DNA of 7,022 nt from JBJXFK01 sp046155505 (lineage in GTDB: Bacteria; Planctomycetota; Phycisphaerae; UBA1845; Fen-1342). Below are positions 1 through 6,744 of this stretch, in pieces. Positions within the stretch are counted from its first letter, which is position 1, and each line of letters begins with the position of its first letter. A program made the position numbers and the translations under genes. The notes beneath the pieces are model-generated. The model saw nothing but the letters and a program-made list of their open reading frames with translations. It searched no databases and was not told where the DNA came from. The stretch covers positions 1 through 7,022 of the forward strand of contig JBJXFK010000017.1 in assembly GCA_046155505.1 (NCBI GenBank), written 5' to 3'.

Positions 1-1322
1 ACGGCGCGGCCCAGTTCAGCAATCCGCGGGCCGATCTGATGATGTTCTTCACCGAACGCCCGACGCAGACGGCGGTGCCGGTCGAGACGGGCGGCGCGGC
101 GAACGTGAACGCGTTCCAGCGCAGCCTGGCGTTCGGTGCCAAGGGTTCGCCGGTGCAGGTGGTCTATGGCCATGCCGCGATCGCCACGGTTCGCCCGGAA
201 ATCAGCGGCGGCGAAGTGACCGGCTACGACCTCGATCAGGTGCGGCATATTGAGCAGATTCGCGTGAATCAGGGCAATCAGGACCGTAATTTGCGCAGCA
301 TTTTGCCGCTCAGCGAATGGGTGGTCGCGCGGCGAGCGCTGATTGTTGAGCCGATTTTGCCTGCGAATTCCAGCTCGAACGCGGTGCAAGCATCGCGCGC
401 GATTCCGCTTGCCTACTTCGACGGCGCAGGCGACAACCTTGCATCTTCAATGGTGCAGGCACTGCCGATGGACAACGTCACGGTGGTTTCGTCCGGCGTT
501 TCGGACAACAGCCCACGCGCACCGGACACGATCGCGCTAGACATGGCGAGCGTGCTGCGAATTTTCGATCCGAATCCGGCGTATGACGGCGACCTGCTGC
601 GCGTGAACGATGGGCTGTTGGCGTACATGAAACGTGCGGAGCGATATGTCGGCTCGAACAGCCAGCGCATCACGTACTATCGCTCAGGCGTGGCGCTCGC
701 TTCGCCGTACAACTGGCGCGAATTAGGCGGCAACTTCAATCCGGCCGGTACGCCGCCGCGCGCGACCGGAACGGTCGACGTGCGACCGGTGCTCGATCTG
801 CTTTATCCGGATAATGACGTGGACGGTGACGGTCGTGCCGAACGCGACTTCCGACACTTTGCCACGGCGATCCCAAATCCGCCGGCGGCGCTGCGTGGCA
901 ATCTGAATCTCCAGCGGCTGCGCGCCTGTGCGTGGTTCCAGGTTGAATTCCTGATGCCGGAAGATCCGCGTAACGCGTGGGATCATCCTGATGGACAGGC
1001 TCGATCGGGAATGCCGCGCTGGGTTTCGGTTCCGGATGGCGAGTACTACATGTTCGTGCCAGACAGCCGCGAAAACCGAAAGCTCGTCGAAGACCAGTTA
1101 CCGGCAAAGGGTCCGGCGAACGTTTCCAAAGTGGCACCGAATGATACACGTCTGCGGCAGTTCGGAACCGTGGTGCCGGTTGCGCCCAACAAGGACGAGC
1201 TCGCTTCGGACCGCCGCGTTCGAATGTGGCCGTATGCGATCCGCGTGACCATGCGCATGTTCGACGGCAAGGGTGTGCTGAAAGACCCCATCACGCGGAC
1301 GTTCGAGCACTGGTTCGATTGA
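1..1322 (+). CDS. GspJ/PilW-like minor pseudopilin, C-terminal part (5' partial)
   Basis: The reading frame is open from the window edge (first full codon at base 3) to TGA at 1320-1322. The ATG at 39 is internal, because in-frame sequence before it (QFSNPRADL, then MMFFTERPTQ) reads as protein and no ribosome binding site precedes it. The N-terminal pilin signal and helix must lie upstream of the window. The end resembles GspJ: a Trp-Pro plus beta-strand stretch, RMWPYAIRVTMRMFDGKG, then PITRTFEHWFD (about residues 397-427 counted from the ATG at 39). Earlier segments VQVVYGHA and SEWVVARRALIVEP fit large GspJ-like proteins I associate with planctomycetes. An acidic loop, DNDVDGDGRAERD (bases 810-848), looks like a calcium-binding thrombospondin type 3 or EF-hand-like motif. 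In known type II systems J joins I and K at the pseudopilus tip in the periplasm. The K-like gene 268 bases downstream supports this role. A type IV pilus PilW-like role is the main alternative. Family assignment is moderate and comes from motif recall, not an alignment. Confidence 0.62.
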   Translation, partial: GAAQFSNPRADLMMFFTERPTQTAVPVETGGAANVNAFQRSLAFGAKGSPVQVVYGHAAIATVRPEISGGEVTGYDLDQVRHIEQIRVNQGNQDRNLRSILPLSEWVVARRALIVEPILPANSSSNAVQASRAIPLAYFDGAGDNLASSMVQALPMDNVTVVSSGVSDNSPRAPDTIALDMASVLRIFDPNPAYDGDLLRVNDGLLAYMKRAERYVGSNSQRITYYRSGVALASPYNWRELGGNFNPAGTPPRATGTVDVRPVLDLLYPDNDVDGDGRAERDFRHFATAIPNPPAALRGNLNLQRLRACAWFQVEFLMPEDPRNAWDHPDGQARSGMPRWVSVPDGEYYMFVPDSRENRKLVEDQLPAKGPANVSKVAPNDTRLRQFGTVVPVAPNKDELASDRRVRMWPYAIRVTMRMFDGKGVLKDPITRTFEHWFD

Positions 1323-1352
1323 CGATTTGCCGCGTCTGATAAGCGACAATTT

Positions 1353-1391
1353 GCCGGGCCGACGACCTTGGTTGTCGGCCCGGCGGCGTTT
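1353..1391 (+). terminator. GC-rich terminator-like hairpin after the J-like gene
   Basis: An 11-bp perfect stem (GCCGGGCCGAC at 1353-1363 with GTCGGCCCGGC at 1374-1384) is extended inward by three more pairs, one of them G-T, leaving a CTTG tetraloop. It starts 30 bases after the stop codon. The tail is GGCG followed by only three T residues, so it is a weak intrinsic terminator by the usual U-tract rule. It could also be an RNA-stabilising 3' hairpin or a partial block to read-through into the K-like gene. The structure is seen in the sequence; the function is inferred. Confidence 0.6.
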
Positions 1392-1525
1392 ATGCTTCAC
1401 TCTCGGCGTGATTGCTCGCGTCTCGGCATGCATGATCACGACGACGGGCCATTTTTCGGGCCTGGGCACTTCGCGTAAGATTTGGTTCTGCAAGCACTTG
1501 TGTATTTCGCGGGACGCTCGGGAAG

Positions 1526-1557
1526 TTTGACCGCATCGGCATAATCCAGCGGTCAAA
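1526..1557. promoter_or_regulatory. 9-bp inverted repeat with a CATAAT box in its loop; candidate operator/promoter
   Basis: TTTGACCGC (1526-1534) and GCGGTCAAA (1549-1557) are perfect inverted copies separated by 14 bases. The spacer contains CATAAT (1540-1545), a 5/6 match to a sigma-70 -10 box. No convincing -35 box lies 16-18 bases upstream. The repeat ends 33 bases before the GTG start of the K-like gene, where a dimeric repressor could cover a promoter. It could instead fold as an RNA hairpin in the leader; an A-run rather than a T-run follows it, so it is not a plus-strand terminator. The symmetry is certain, the role is a guess. Confidence 0.4.
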
Positions 1558-1580
1558 AAGGCGTTCTCGCCCTCACAGAT

Positions 1581-1586
1581 AGGTGA
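1581..1586 (+). promoter_or_regulatory. Ribosome binding site fixing a GTG start
   Basis: AGGTGA at 1581-1586 is a near-complete Shine-Dalgarno match, four bases before GTG at 1591. It supports GTG as the true start of the large K-like gene. The protein from that codon begins with a basic segment directly followed by a pilin-like hydrophobic helix, as expected for a full N-terminus. Confidence 0.72.
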
Positions 1587-1590
1587 CGCA

Positions 1591-4500
1591 GTGAACACGA
1601 AGCAACTCAATCGAAAGCGACGCGCGACGATCTTGCTGCTCGTCGTCAGCATCCTCGCACTCCTGTTTGTCATTGTGACCGGTTTCCTGTCGGTCGCTCG
1701 CAACACTCGGCAACTGGTGGTCGAGGCCGAGCGCGGTGCTACCGTCGACTCCATACTCGCCCAGACGGTGGAGTCGGCTCTCGGCGCTGTCGGCGGCGGA
1801 ACGTCGAATGTCGATCCGGGTGATTACGTCAGCAACGGCGCAACCGAGATGATCCCTGGATACGGTGCGATCGGTCGATTGGTGTCCCCGGTCGCCCCGG
1901 TTCGCAACGTCGGAATCGTGAATGAATCGAGCACGGACCCGTATCGCACTTTCTCGTCGAACATGGCCGGTGCCGACGAACTCGCCCGCGTCGTATGGCC
2001 GACCGTCGCCAATTTCGAAACGGATGGGCAGCATCGCGGTCGTGCGGTTTCGCTGTTGGACATGATCATTGAGAATCCGGACGATCTCAACCGAGAGATC
2101 GAGGATGAGGATTTCGAGCGAGTCGCGCGGCAGTCGCGTTTCGACGCGGACGGCGACGGCGTTCCGGATTCGTCACTGCTCGGCGCGGCGATTCTCACCG
2201 AAACGGCCAATGGAAAGATCGGCTCGCCGGTAGCGATTCGCGGACTTCTGCAAGACGCCTTTGCAACCGATCCCACGGAATCGCTGAGTTTTCTGCGTCT
2301 GGATAATCAAGCAAACGAACCGCCCGGCAGCGATCGCGCGCGACTCCGCCGCGCGCTCGAAGACTACGAGCAAAACGCTCGGTTCGAAATCTCGTTCCGA
2401 ATGGTGCCGCACGGTGGCATGATCGCTCTGGACTCGGTGGCTGCGTCGAATACCGACGGCACGGCGGTGGTGCCGCCGAATCGGTACTTTGTGCAGAAGA
2501 CGCTTGAGAACCTGTCCAAGTATCCGCTCAATGCGCAGGGCCGTCGGCAGGATGCAACGCTGACCAACATCACGAATTTTCCGATTCGCCGACGCTCGGA
2601 ACTCGGCAATGTGGTTTTCGAAGAGATCGCAAATTCGCGCGCGGCGGTCGAGCGTCAGTTGCGTCGCCGCGGTGGCTGGTTGCCTGCGTATGCGTTGTTT
2701 CCGGGGATGGCGAGTACCACTCCCGGAGCGACGACGCTCGACACTTCGAATGATGCCGTTCCGCCGATCTTGTCATTCTTGCAGGGCACGCTGCCGACGC
2801 GGATCGCTGGTTTTCCGGACAATTCCGAGGACTCGATCGGTTTCCCGCGCACGTTTCTGCCGGACTATCGGGTGAACTCAAACGCCGCAAAGGTCGAGCC
2901 GTCGCAGCGATTCAACCTCGGCGAATATGTGGGTGTGGGCGATCCGCAGCGCATCGACAACGAGCGCGTGGCGGCGATGCTGGCGATCGCGCCGTCGGTC
3001 GATGAACTCATCGATGGCGCGCCGGGGGCCGACGCGCTGCTCGCGCGGCGCGCGTATTTCACGACGATCAGCAATTCGGACGAGATCGCGCGTAAGCAGG
3101 ATCCGTCGACGCCAGTACGGTCGAACTTGGTCCGAGATGAGGCGGATCGACGCCAGTACGCGGTTGATCCGCTATTCGCGCGTGACGCGAATTTCCCGAA
3201 CACGCTCGTGGTGGCCCCGGCGGACGCGGGCTTTGGCGTCAATCTCGGATTGCCGGAAAATTCGACGAAGTTTTATCTTGGTGATCTGTTCTCATACAGA
3301 GTGCGTGCGGCGAACGGTCGGTGGTACACGCCCTTCACCGAAGATCCTCCGGGCAGCGAAAACTACATTTACGTCCCATCGGTGAGGGACGTACGCGGCA
3401 ACCGCCTCAAGGTCGGCGACGCCGTGATCGAGCGACTTGCGTCGTATTTTTACGATATGCTCGGCGGGCACAGCGCCAATGATCCGAGCACCATCGCTGA
3501 TGCAAACCTCGACGGGGAGGATGATCGCGTCGACACGAACGGCGACGGTCAGGACGATCGCATTGAGCGAAGAGAAGACTGGTCTGACGCGCGTTTCTCG
3601 CCGCTAACGACGTTCGCGCCCAACAACACGCCTGCCGGCCTTTTCGGTGCGGCGCAGGAGGCGAATAAGCAAGCGGTGAGCCGCCGTCAGCAGGCGATTA
3701 TGCTCGCGGTCAACACGATGGCGTTTGCTGCGCCGCGTTCGACTTCCGCGCGAAACACGGCGGTTCGCACCAACGGCGCTCCGTTCGACACGCGCGGGTT
3801 TCCCGCCGGTCAAGCGTTCCCGGTGTGGGATACATTTGGCGGAGAGGGATACGTCGACGCCGTTTCGTATGTCGATTGGTCCGCGCCGCTCAAGCCGGAC
3901 GAGCCCGCGACTACGCCTGGTGTTCCTACGTTCAATGAATATGTAGGGTGGGGACCGCAGTTGATCTTCTCGGAGTGCGCTTCGCACTCAGAATTTGACG
4001 AGAATGATCCCGATTCCGAACCGGAAGTGTCGTTCGCGGTGGAACTATTCAATCCGAACGATCCACTTTTCGTAGGCAACGGCACGGACGATCTGCACGC
4101 GCTCTCGCTGTGGGACTTCGCGATCAGCATCAACGGGTTCAATCCCAACCTCGATGCGGACGGCGAGCCGCAGTCGGATGAGGGTCAATTTGATGATTGG
4201 CATGTGCTGGGCGCTCATTCGGTAGATCCATCGGTCGGTGGACGAACGTTCGTGCCGCTTCCGATTCAGATTGACATGGATGAGACCCGAACGGGCAGCG
4301 CGTTCACCGGTGGCAATCCCAATCCGCGGCAGCGTCCGCATTTCAAGGCTGAGCCGCTGCGTGGCGGTGCGTCGGGCGGAATCGATCCGATCGGCATCGG
4401 CGATGAGTATCGTGATCTCACCGGCGACTGGAGCTATTACACACTCGATCTCTGGCGGAAGGGTGTTCGGCTCAACGCGGCCGGGGCTCGCGAAATCTAC

Positions 4501-6582
4501 TGGTACAACATCGACCGCATCCACCTGCCGGTGCCGCAAGATGTTGAGCAGACCTGGTTCGCAGCGGTCGCGCGCGACATGACCCCGAGTCGGCACATTC
4601 GGTCGAGCCCGGAGCTTGATGCGCTGGTCAATGCCGGTTATCCGGCGAGCGCTCGGTGGCGTGGCGTGACGGGGCGCGTACAGGTGACGGGGGTGACTGG
4701 TTCGAGCGTTTCCCAGAATCCGTCGTCGGCGTTCCTCGGCTCGCCCAAGTGGCTGAAGCTCAGTTCGGGTGCGGCTGACGAGAGCGTTGATCCGGATGTA
4801 GCGGGATTTTCTGATTCGTTCGCGCCGGAATTGCCGCTCTACACGATGAACGCGAGCCCGAATCCGATCACGGCGGACGTCGACGGCACCGACCTTCATC
4901 CGGATACGCCTCCGACGCGCTCGACGGGCAAGAACATTTGGGACATGCTGACCAATCTGCCGATGGGCGTGGACTATCGCGAACGCGTACCGGGCAACAA
5001 CCGTGCGGCCAACTATACCGATACGCGGCCGCGGTCATTCCCGACCGTCGGCTTCATGATGTTTGTGCCGCGTTTTTCGCACTTCCGGCACATCGACGCG
5101 CGGGCCAACCAGATCCCGGCACCTGCGGATGCCTCGTATGCGCGACAACGCGACGTGCGCGTTCCGATGTCGGTTACGCTCGGTCAGCAGTGGCGCAATC
5201 GCTACACGGTGAACGGCCAGGTCAAGCGCGCTACGGAATTCGGCAGTGGCGGCCTCGCCACGGACGAAACGTATTATCCGGTCGACTTCGGACACATGCC
5301 GATTTTCGATAACAGCCAGCGCACCTACGGCGAAGTGGCGGGTATCGACGTTGCGAAACGCCACATCGACGCCGTTGGATCGGTGCCGTGGGGCCAGTTG
5401 GTTTTCGATTACTTCTCGACCGTGAATCCCGAGCGGATCGACCCGTATCAGGTGCCGGGACGCATCGACATCAATGCAGCGCCGTGGCTCGTAATGTCGC
5501 AGCTACCGATGCTCGGCCCGGTGACGTCTGGGACCACCGCGACCGGCGCACCGGTGCCGGCGCGGCGTATTCCTGGCACGCCGGTAGAGGTTACCAATGC
5601 CGAGTTGCCGATTCGCGCCGAGATGATGAGCCCGACGAGCTATGAAGATTTCCCGCGTCAGGGCGGTGGCGGTCCTGGCGGCACGGCCTCCGCCGCACGA
5701 CACCCGTCGCCGGCGTTCTGGCAGCCGCGCGTTGGTGGGCTCGTGGGACTCGGGTTTGACCGCGCGAGCGGATTGGACACCGCGCCTCGGTTCGCGCCGC
5801 TTGAGATGCGCTTGGGGCGTCCCGCGCCGGCGAACAATGAGTTGCCGCGCTGGCCGGATGGTGATCGCCAGTCGCCGAGCAACGTTGTCGGCGACGGCAT
5901 TTGGCGAATCGGGTCCGTGCTGGGTGTCGCGGCGGCGTCTTATCGCGACGGTGTGCAGCAAATCGAGAATCAGAACGGGCTGGCGGAAGATCGCTACGCC
6001 GACGCGCATCTGCGAAATCCTGTCGAGGATGCAACGAGTGGCGCGCTCTATGCGCCGCGTTCGAATCAGGAAAACGTGACGCGTATCACCGGTCCGTATC
6101 GACCGCTGACCGACACGGACGGTGACGGCATCGGCGAGACTGACGCGGTCTATGGAAAGATTCGCGGTCAGGCGCTGTCGAATGAAATCGGGCCGAGCAA
6201 GTTCGGCTTTGTCTCGATCGGCGAGCTGGCCAACGTGAAGGGATTCGACGGAACCCGACCGGAGCAGCTCCGCATTGATGCGCAGCCTTCTCAACCGGGG
6301 TTCTCGCCGGTCGGGACCAATCTGATGCGTGGCGACTTCCTCAAGTCCGTCAGTATGATTGCGATGTTGGACAGCAACTACATCACGACGCGCAGCAACA
6401 CGTTCACGGTCTATATCAGCATCATGGATCGCGAAGACCCGAGCCAGAGCGTCCGGACGCAGATGACCATCGACCGCAGCAACTTGATCAAGCAGATCGG
6501 CCGCAGCTCGCCGCGCGGCCAGATGCCCGAGATCATCAGCGAAACCCGCGTGGGATATTTCAATACGCGGTATGACCAGTAA
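1591..6582 (+). CDS. Giant GspK/PilX-like pseudopilin (1,663 residues)
   Basis: This intact gene runs from GTG (with ribosome binding site) to TAA. Residues 1-11 are basic. A class III-type cleavage point is likely at Ala12/Thr13 (RKRRA, then TILLLVVSIL), followed by one hydrophobic helix (about 13-36) lacking Glu at mature position 5, a hallmark of GspK. The C-terminal third also reads like GspK: GRIDINAAPWLVMSQLP (from about 1290; compare GspK-type INTAxxxVLxxLP), VSIGELANVKGFD (from 1541) and ITTRSNTFTVYI (from 1598). Between lie about 1,250 residues I cannot assign. They include calcium-type loops at 185-193 and 637-659, an AVELFNPNDP segment near 818 resembling lamin-tail-type strands, and a Gly-rich linker near 1357-1363; another calcium-type loop is at 1508-1518. 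GspK is usually about 300-350 residues, so this is roughly five times larger. I see only one Cys (796). The expected location is periplasmic, with the helix in the inner membrane before assembly into a pseudopilus or pilus tip. An alternative is a PVC-specific pilin-like family such as the large protein of the Verru_Chthon cassette. Confidence 0.68.
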   Translation: MNTKQLNRKRRATILLLVVSILALLFVIVTGFLSVARNTRQLVVEAERGATVDSILAQTVESALGAVGGGTSNVDPGDYVSNGATEMIPGYGAIGRLVSPVAPVRNVGIVNESSTDPYRTFSSNMAGADELARVVWPTVANFETDGQHRGRAVSLLDMIIENPDDLNREIEDEDFERVARQSRFDADGDGVPDSSLLGAAILTETANGKIGSPVAIRGLLQDAFATDPTESLSFLRLDNQANEPPGSDRARLRRALEDYEQNARFEISFRMVPHGGMIALDSVAASNTDGTAVVPPNRYFVQKTLENLSKYPLNAQGRRQDATLTNITNFPIRRRSELGNVVFEEIANSRAAVERQLRRRGGWLPAYALFPGMASTTPGATTLDTSNDAVPPILSFLQGTLPTRIAGFPDNSEDSIGFPRTFLPDYRVNSNAAKVEPSQRFNLGEYVGVGDPQRIDNERVAAMLAIAPSVDELIDGAPGADALLARRAYFTTISNSDEIARKQDPSTPVRSNLVRDEADRRQYAVDPLFARDANFPNTLVVAPADAGFGVNLGLPENSTKFYLGDLFSYRVRAANGRWYTPFTEDPPGSENYIYVPSVRDVRGNRLKVGDAVIERLASYFYDMLGGHSANDPSTIADANLDGEDDRVDTNGDGQDDRIERREDWSDARFSPLTTFAPNNTPAGLFGAAQEANKQAVSRRQQAIMLAVNTMAFAAPRSTSARNTAVRTNGAPFDTRGFPAGQAFPVWDTFGGEGYVDAVSYVDWSAPLKPDEPATTPGVPTFNEYVGWGPQLIFSECASHSEFDENDPDSEPEVSFAVELFNPNDPLFVGNGTDDLHALSLWDFAISINGFNPNLDADGEPQSDEGQFDDWHVLGAHSVDPSVGGRTFVPLPIQIDMDETRTGSAFTGGNPNPRQRPHFKAEPLRGGASGGIDPIGIGDEYRDLTGDWSYYTLDLWRKGVRLNAAGAREIYWYNIDRIHLPVPQDVEQTWFAAVARDMTPSRHIRSSPELDALVNAGYPASARWRGVTGRVQVTGVTGSSVSQNPSSAFLGSPKWLKLSSGAADESVDPDVAGFSDSFAPELPLYTMNASPNPITADVDGTDLHPDTPPTRSTGKNIWDMLTNLPMGVDYRERVPGNNRAANYTDTRPRSFPTVGFMMFVPRFSHFRHIDARANQIPAPADASYARQRDVRVPMSVTLGQQWRNRYTVNGQVKRATEFGSGGLATDETYYPVDFGHMPIFDNSQRTYGEVAGIDVAKRHIDAVGSVPWGQLVFDYFSTVNPERIDPYQVPGRIDINAAPWLVMSQLPMLGPVTSGTTATGAPVPARRIPGTPVEVTNAELPIRAEMMSPTSYEDFPRQGGGGPGGTASAARHPSPAFWQPRVGGLVGLGFDRASGLDTAPRFAPLEMRLGRPAPANNELPRWPDGDRQSPSNVVGDGIWRIGSVLGVAAASYRDGVQQIENQNGLAEDRYADAHLRNPVEDATSGALYAPRSNQENVTRITGPYRPLTDTDGDGIGETDAVYGKIRGQALSNEIGPSKFGFVSIGELANVKGFDGTRPEQLRIDAQPSQPGFSPVGTNLMRGDFLKSVSMIAMLDSNYITTRSNTFTVYISIMDREDPSQSVRTQMTIDRSNLIKQIGRSSPRGQMPEIISETRVGYFNTRYDQ
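3499..3567 (+). other. Tandem calcium-binding-type motif in the K-like protein
   Basis: Residues 637-659 contain two adjacent acidic loops, DANLDGEDDRVD followed by DTNGDGQDDRIE. Both follow the DxNxDGxxD or DxNGDGxxD pattern of thrombospondin type 3 and related calcium-binding repeats. Single copies of the same type occur at residues 185-193 (DADGDGVPD, bases 2143-2169) and 1508-1518 (DTDGDGIGETD, bases 6112-6144). Calcium sites are known in the pseudopilins GspG and GspK, so metal-dependent folding is plausible. Binding itself is not shown by sequence. Confidence 0.6.
3973..3989. repeat. Perfect 17-base palindrome inside the K-like gene
   Basis: GAGTGCG (3973-3979) and CGCACTC (3983-3989) are perfect inverted copies around a CTT loop. 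In frame the region encodes S-E-C-A-S-H-S-E (residues 794-801), including the only Cys I find in the 1,663-residue protein. It may be a small palindromic repeat settled in a coding region, or chance. The symmetry is seen directly; origin and function are unknown. Confidence 0.5.
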
Positions 6583-6585
6583 GAA

Positions 6586-6608
6586 GGGTTCAGGGTTCAG
6601 GGTTCAGG
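6586..6608 (+). repeat. Three perfect tandem GGGTTCA heptamers
   Basis: Units at 6586-6592, 6593-6599 and 6600-6606 are identical and are followed by GG, starting three bases after the stop codon of the K-like gene. The inverted heptamer is repeated at 6703-6744. Bases 6586-6607 are perfectly complementary in reverse to 6716-6737, a 22-bp inverted repeat enclosing the intergenic hairpins. Confidence 0.9.
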
Positions 6609-6655
6609 AAAAAAGACCGGCGGGCGGCGGCGCACAGGTGCGCCAGCGCCCGCCG
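6609..6655 (-). terminator. Intrinsic terminator of the phosphatase gene
   Basis: A long hairpin spans 6618-6655: nine outer pairs (6618-6626 with 6647-6655), a 2x2 internal mismatch, six inner pairs (6629-6634 with 6639-6644) and a four-base loop. The plus strand has six A residues at 6609-6614, so on the minus strand the hairpin is followed, after three bases, by six T residues. That is the classic intrinsic terminator layout for the convergent phosphatase gene, about 90 bases after its stop codon. On the plus strand the hairpin is followed only by GC and CTTCATTT, so it could at best weakly stop the K-like transcript as well. Confidence 0.75.
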
Positions 6656-6673
6656 CTTCATTTCGGCATGAAG
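6656..6673. repeat. Small secondary hairpin
   Basis: CTTCAT (6656-6661) and ATGAAG (6668-6673) pair perfectly around a TTCGGC loop, directly beside the larger hairpin. It has no T-tract on either strand. It may stabilise the folded 3' end of either transcript, or be incidental. Confidence 0.4.
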
Positions 6674-6680
6674 AAATACC

Positions 6681-6744
6681 TGAGTTCTGAATCCTCGATT
6701 CCTGAACCCCGACCGCTGAACCCTGAACCCTGAACCCCGAACCC
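6681..6744. repeat. Degenerate TGAACCC heptamer array
   Basis: This stretch can be read as consecutive seven-base units (one is eight): TGAGTTC, TGAATCC, TCGATTCC, TGAACCC, CGACCGC, TGAACCC three times, then CGAACCC. It ends exactly at the phosphatase stop codon (6745-6747 on the minus strand). The unit is the reverse complement of the GGGTTCA heptamers at 6586-6606. The perfect units lie nearest the phosphatase gene and the decayed ones towards the hairpin, which suggests an older array eroding on its inner side. Confidence 0.8.
6721..6744 (-). other. Canonical G-quadruplex motif
   Basis: On the minus strand the repeats give four G-tracts of 3, 4, 3 and 3 bases, at 6742-6744, 6735-6738, 6728-6730 and 6721-6723. 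The loops are three or four bases (TTC, TTCA, TTCA). This meets the standard G3+N1-7 rule and looks like telomeric repeats. It begins directly after the phosphatase stop codon, so it would lie in the 3' untranslated RNA. Plus-strand bases 6586-6608 have three GGG tracts and a GG, a weaker match. The pattern is certain; folding in the cell is inferred. Confidence 0.55.

Noticed and set aside
39..44. ATG at 39 as the true start of the first gene
   Set aside because: The frame is open and protein-like back to the window edge, there is no ribosome binding site, and starting here would leave a pseudopilin without its N-terminal signal helix.
1453..1481. Possible sigma-70 promoter with TAAGAT (1476-1481) as -10 box
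   Set aside because: Only four of six bases match the -10 consensus, and the T-rich sequence at the -35 position is a poor match at 17 or 18 bases spacing.
1327..1530. Plus-strand open frame of 67 codons in the gap between the two pilin-like genes
   Set aside because: It encodes across the terminator-like hairpin, has no ribosome binding site, and its Arg/Cys-rich product matches nothing I recognise.
1098..1754. Minus-strand open frame of 218 codons crossing the intergenic region
   Set aside because: It overlaps the ends of two convincing plus-strand genes and runs through the hairpin at 1353-1384. Its composition does not look like a real protein.
4045..4899. Minus-strand open frame of 284 codons opposite the K-like gene
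   Set aside because: It lies wholly antisense to a well-supported gene, is Arg-rich with no recognisable motif, and is typical of the open antisense frames produced by GC-rich coding DNA.
5503..6294. Minus-strand open frame of 263 codons opposite the K-like C-terminal region
   Set aside because: The opposite strand carries the GspK-like motifs in this region. The antisense product is Arg-rich, has no family features and no clear ribosome binding site.
6586..6744. CRISPR array or insertion sequence
   Set aside because: The repeat unit is seven bases with no unique spacers, and there is no transposase or target-site duplication, so neither label fits.
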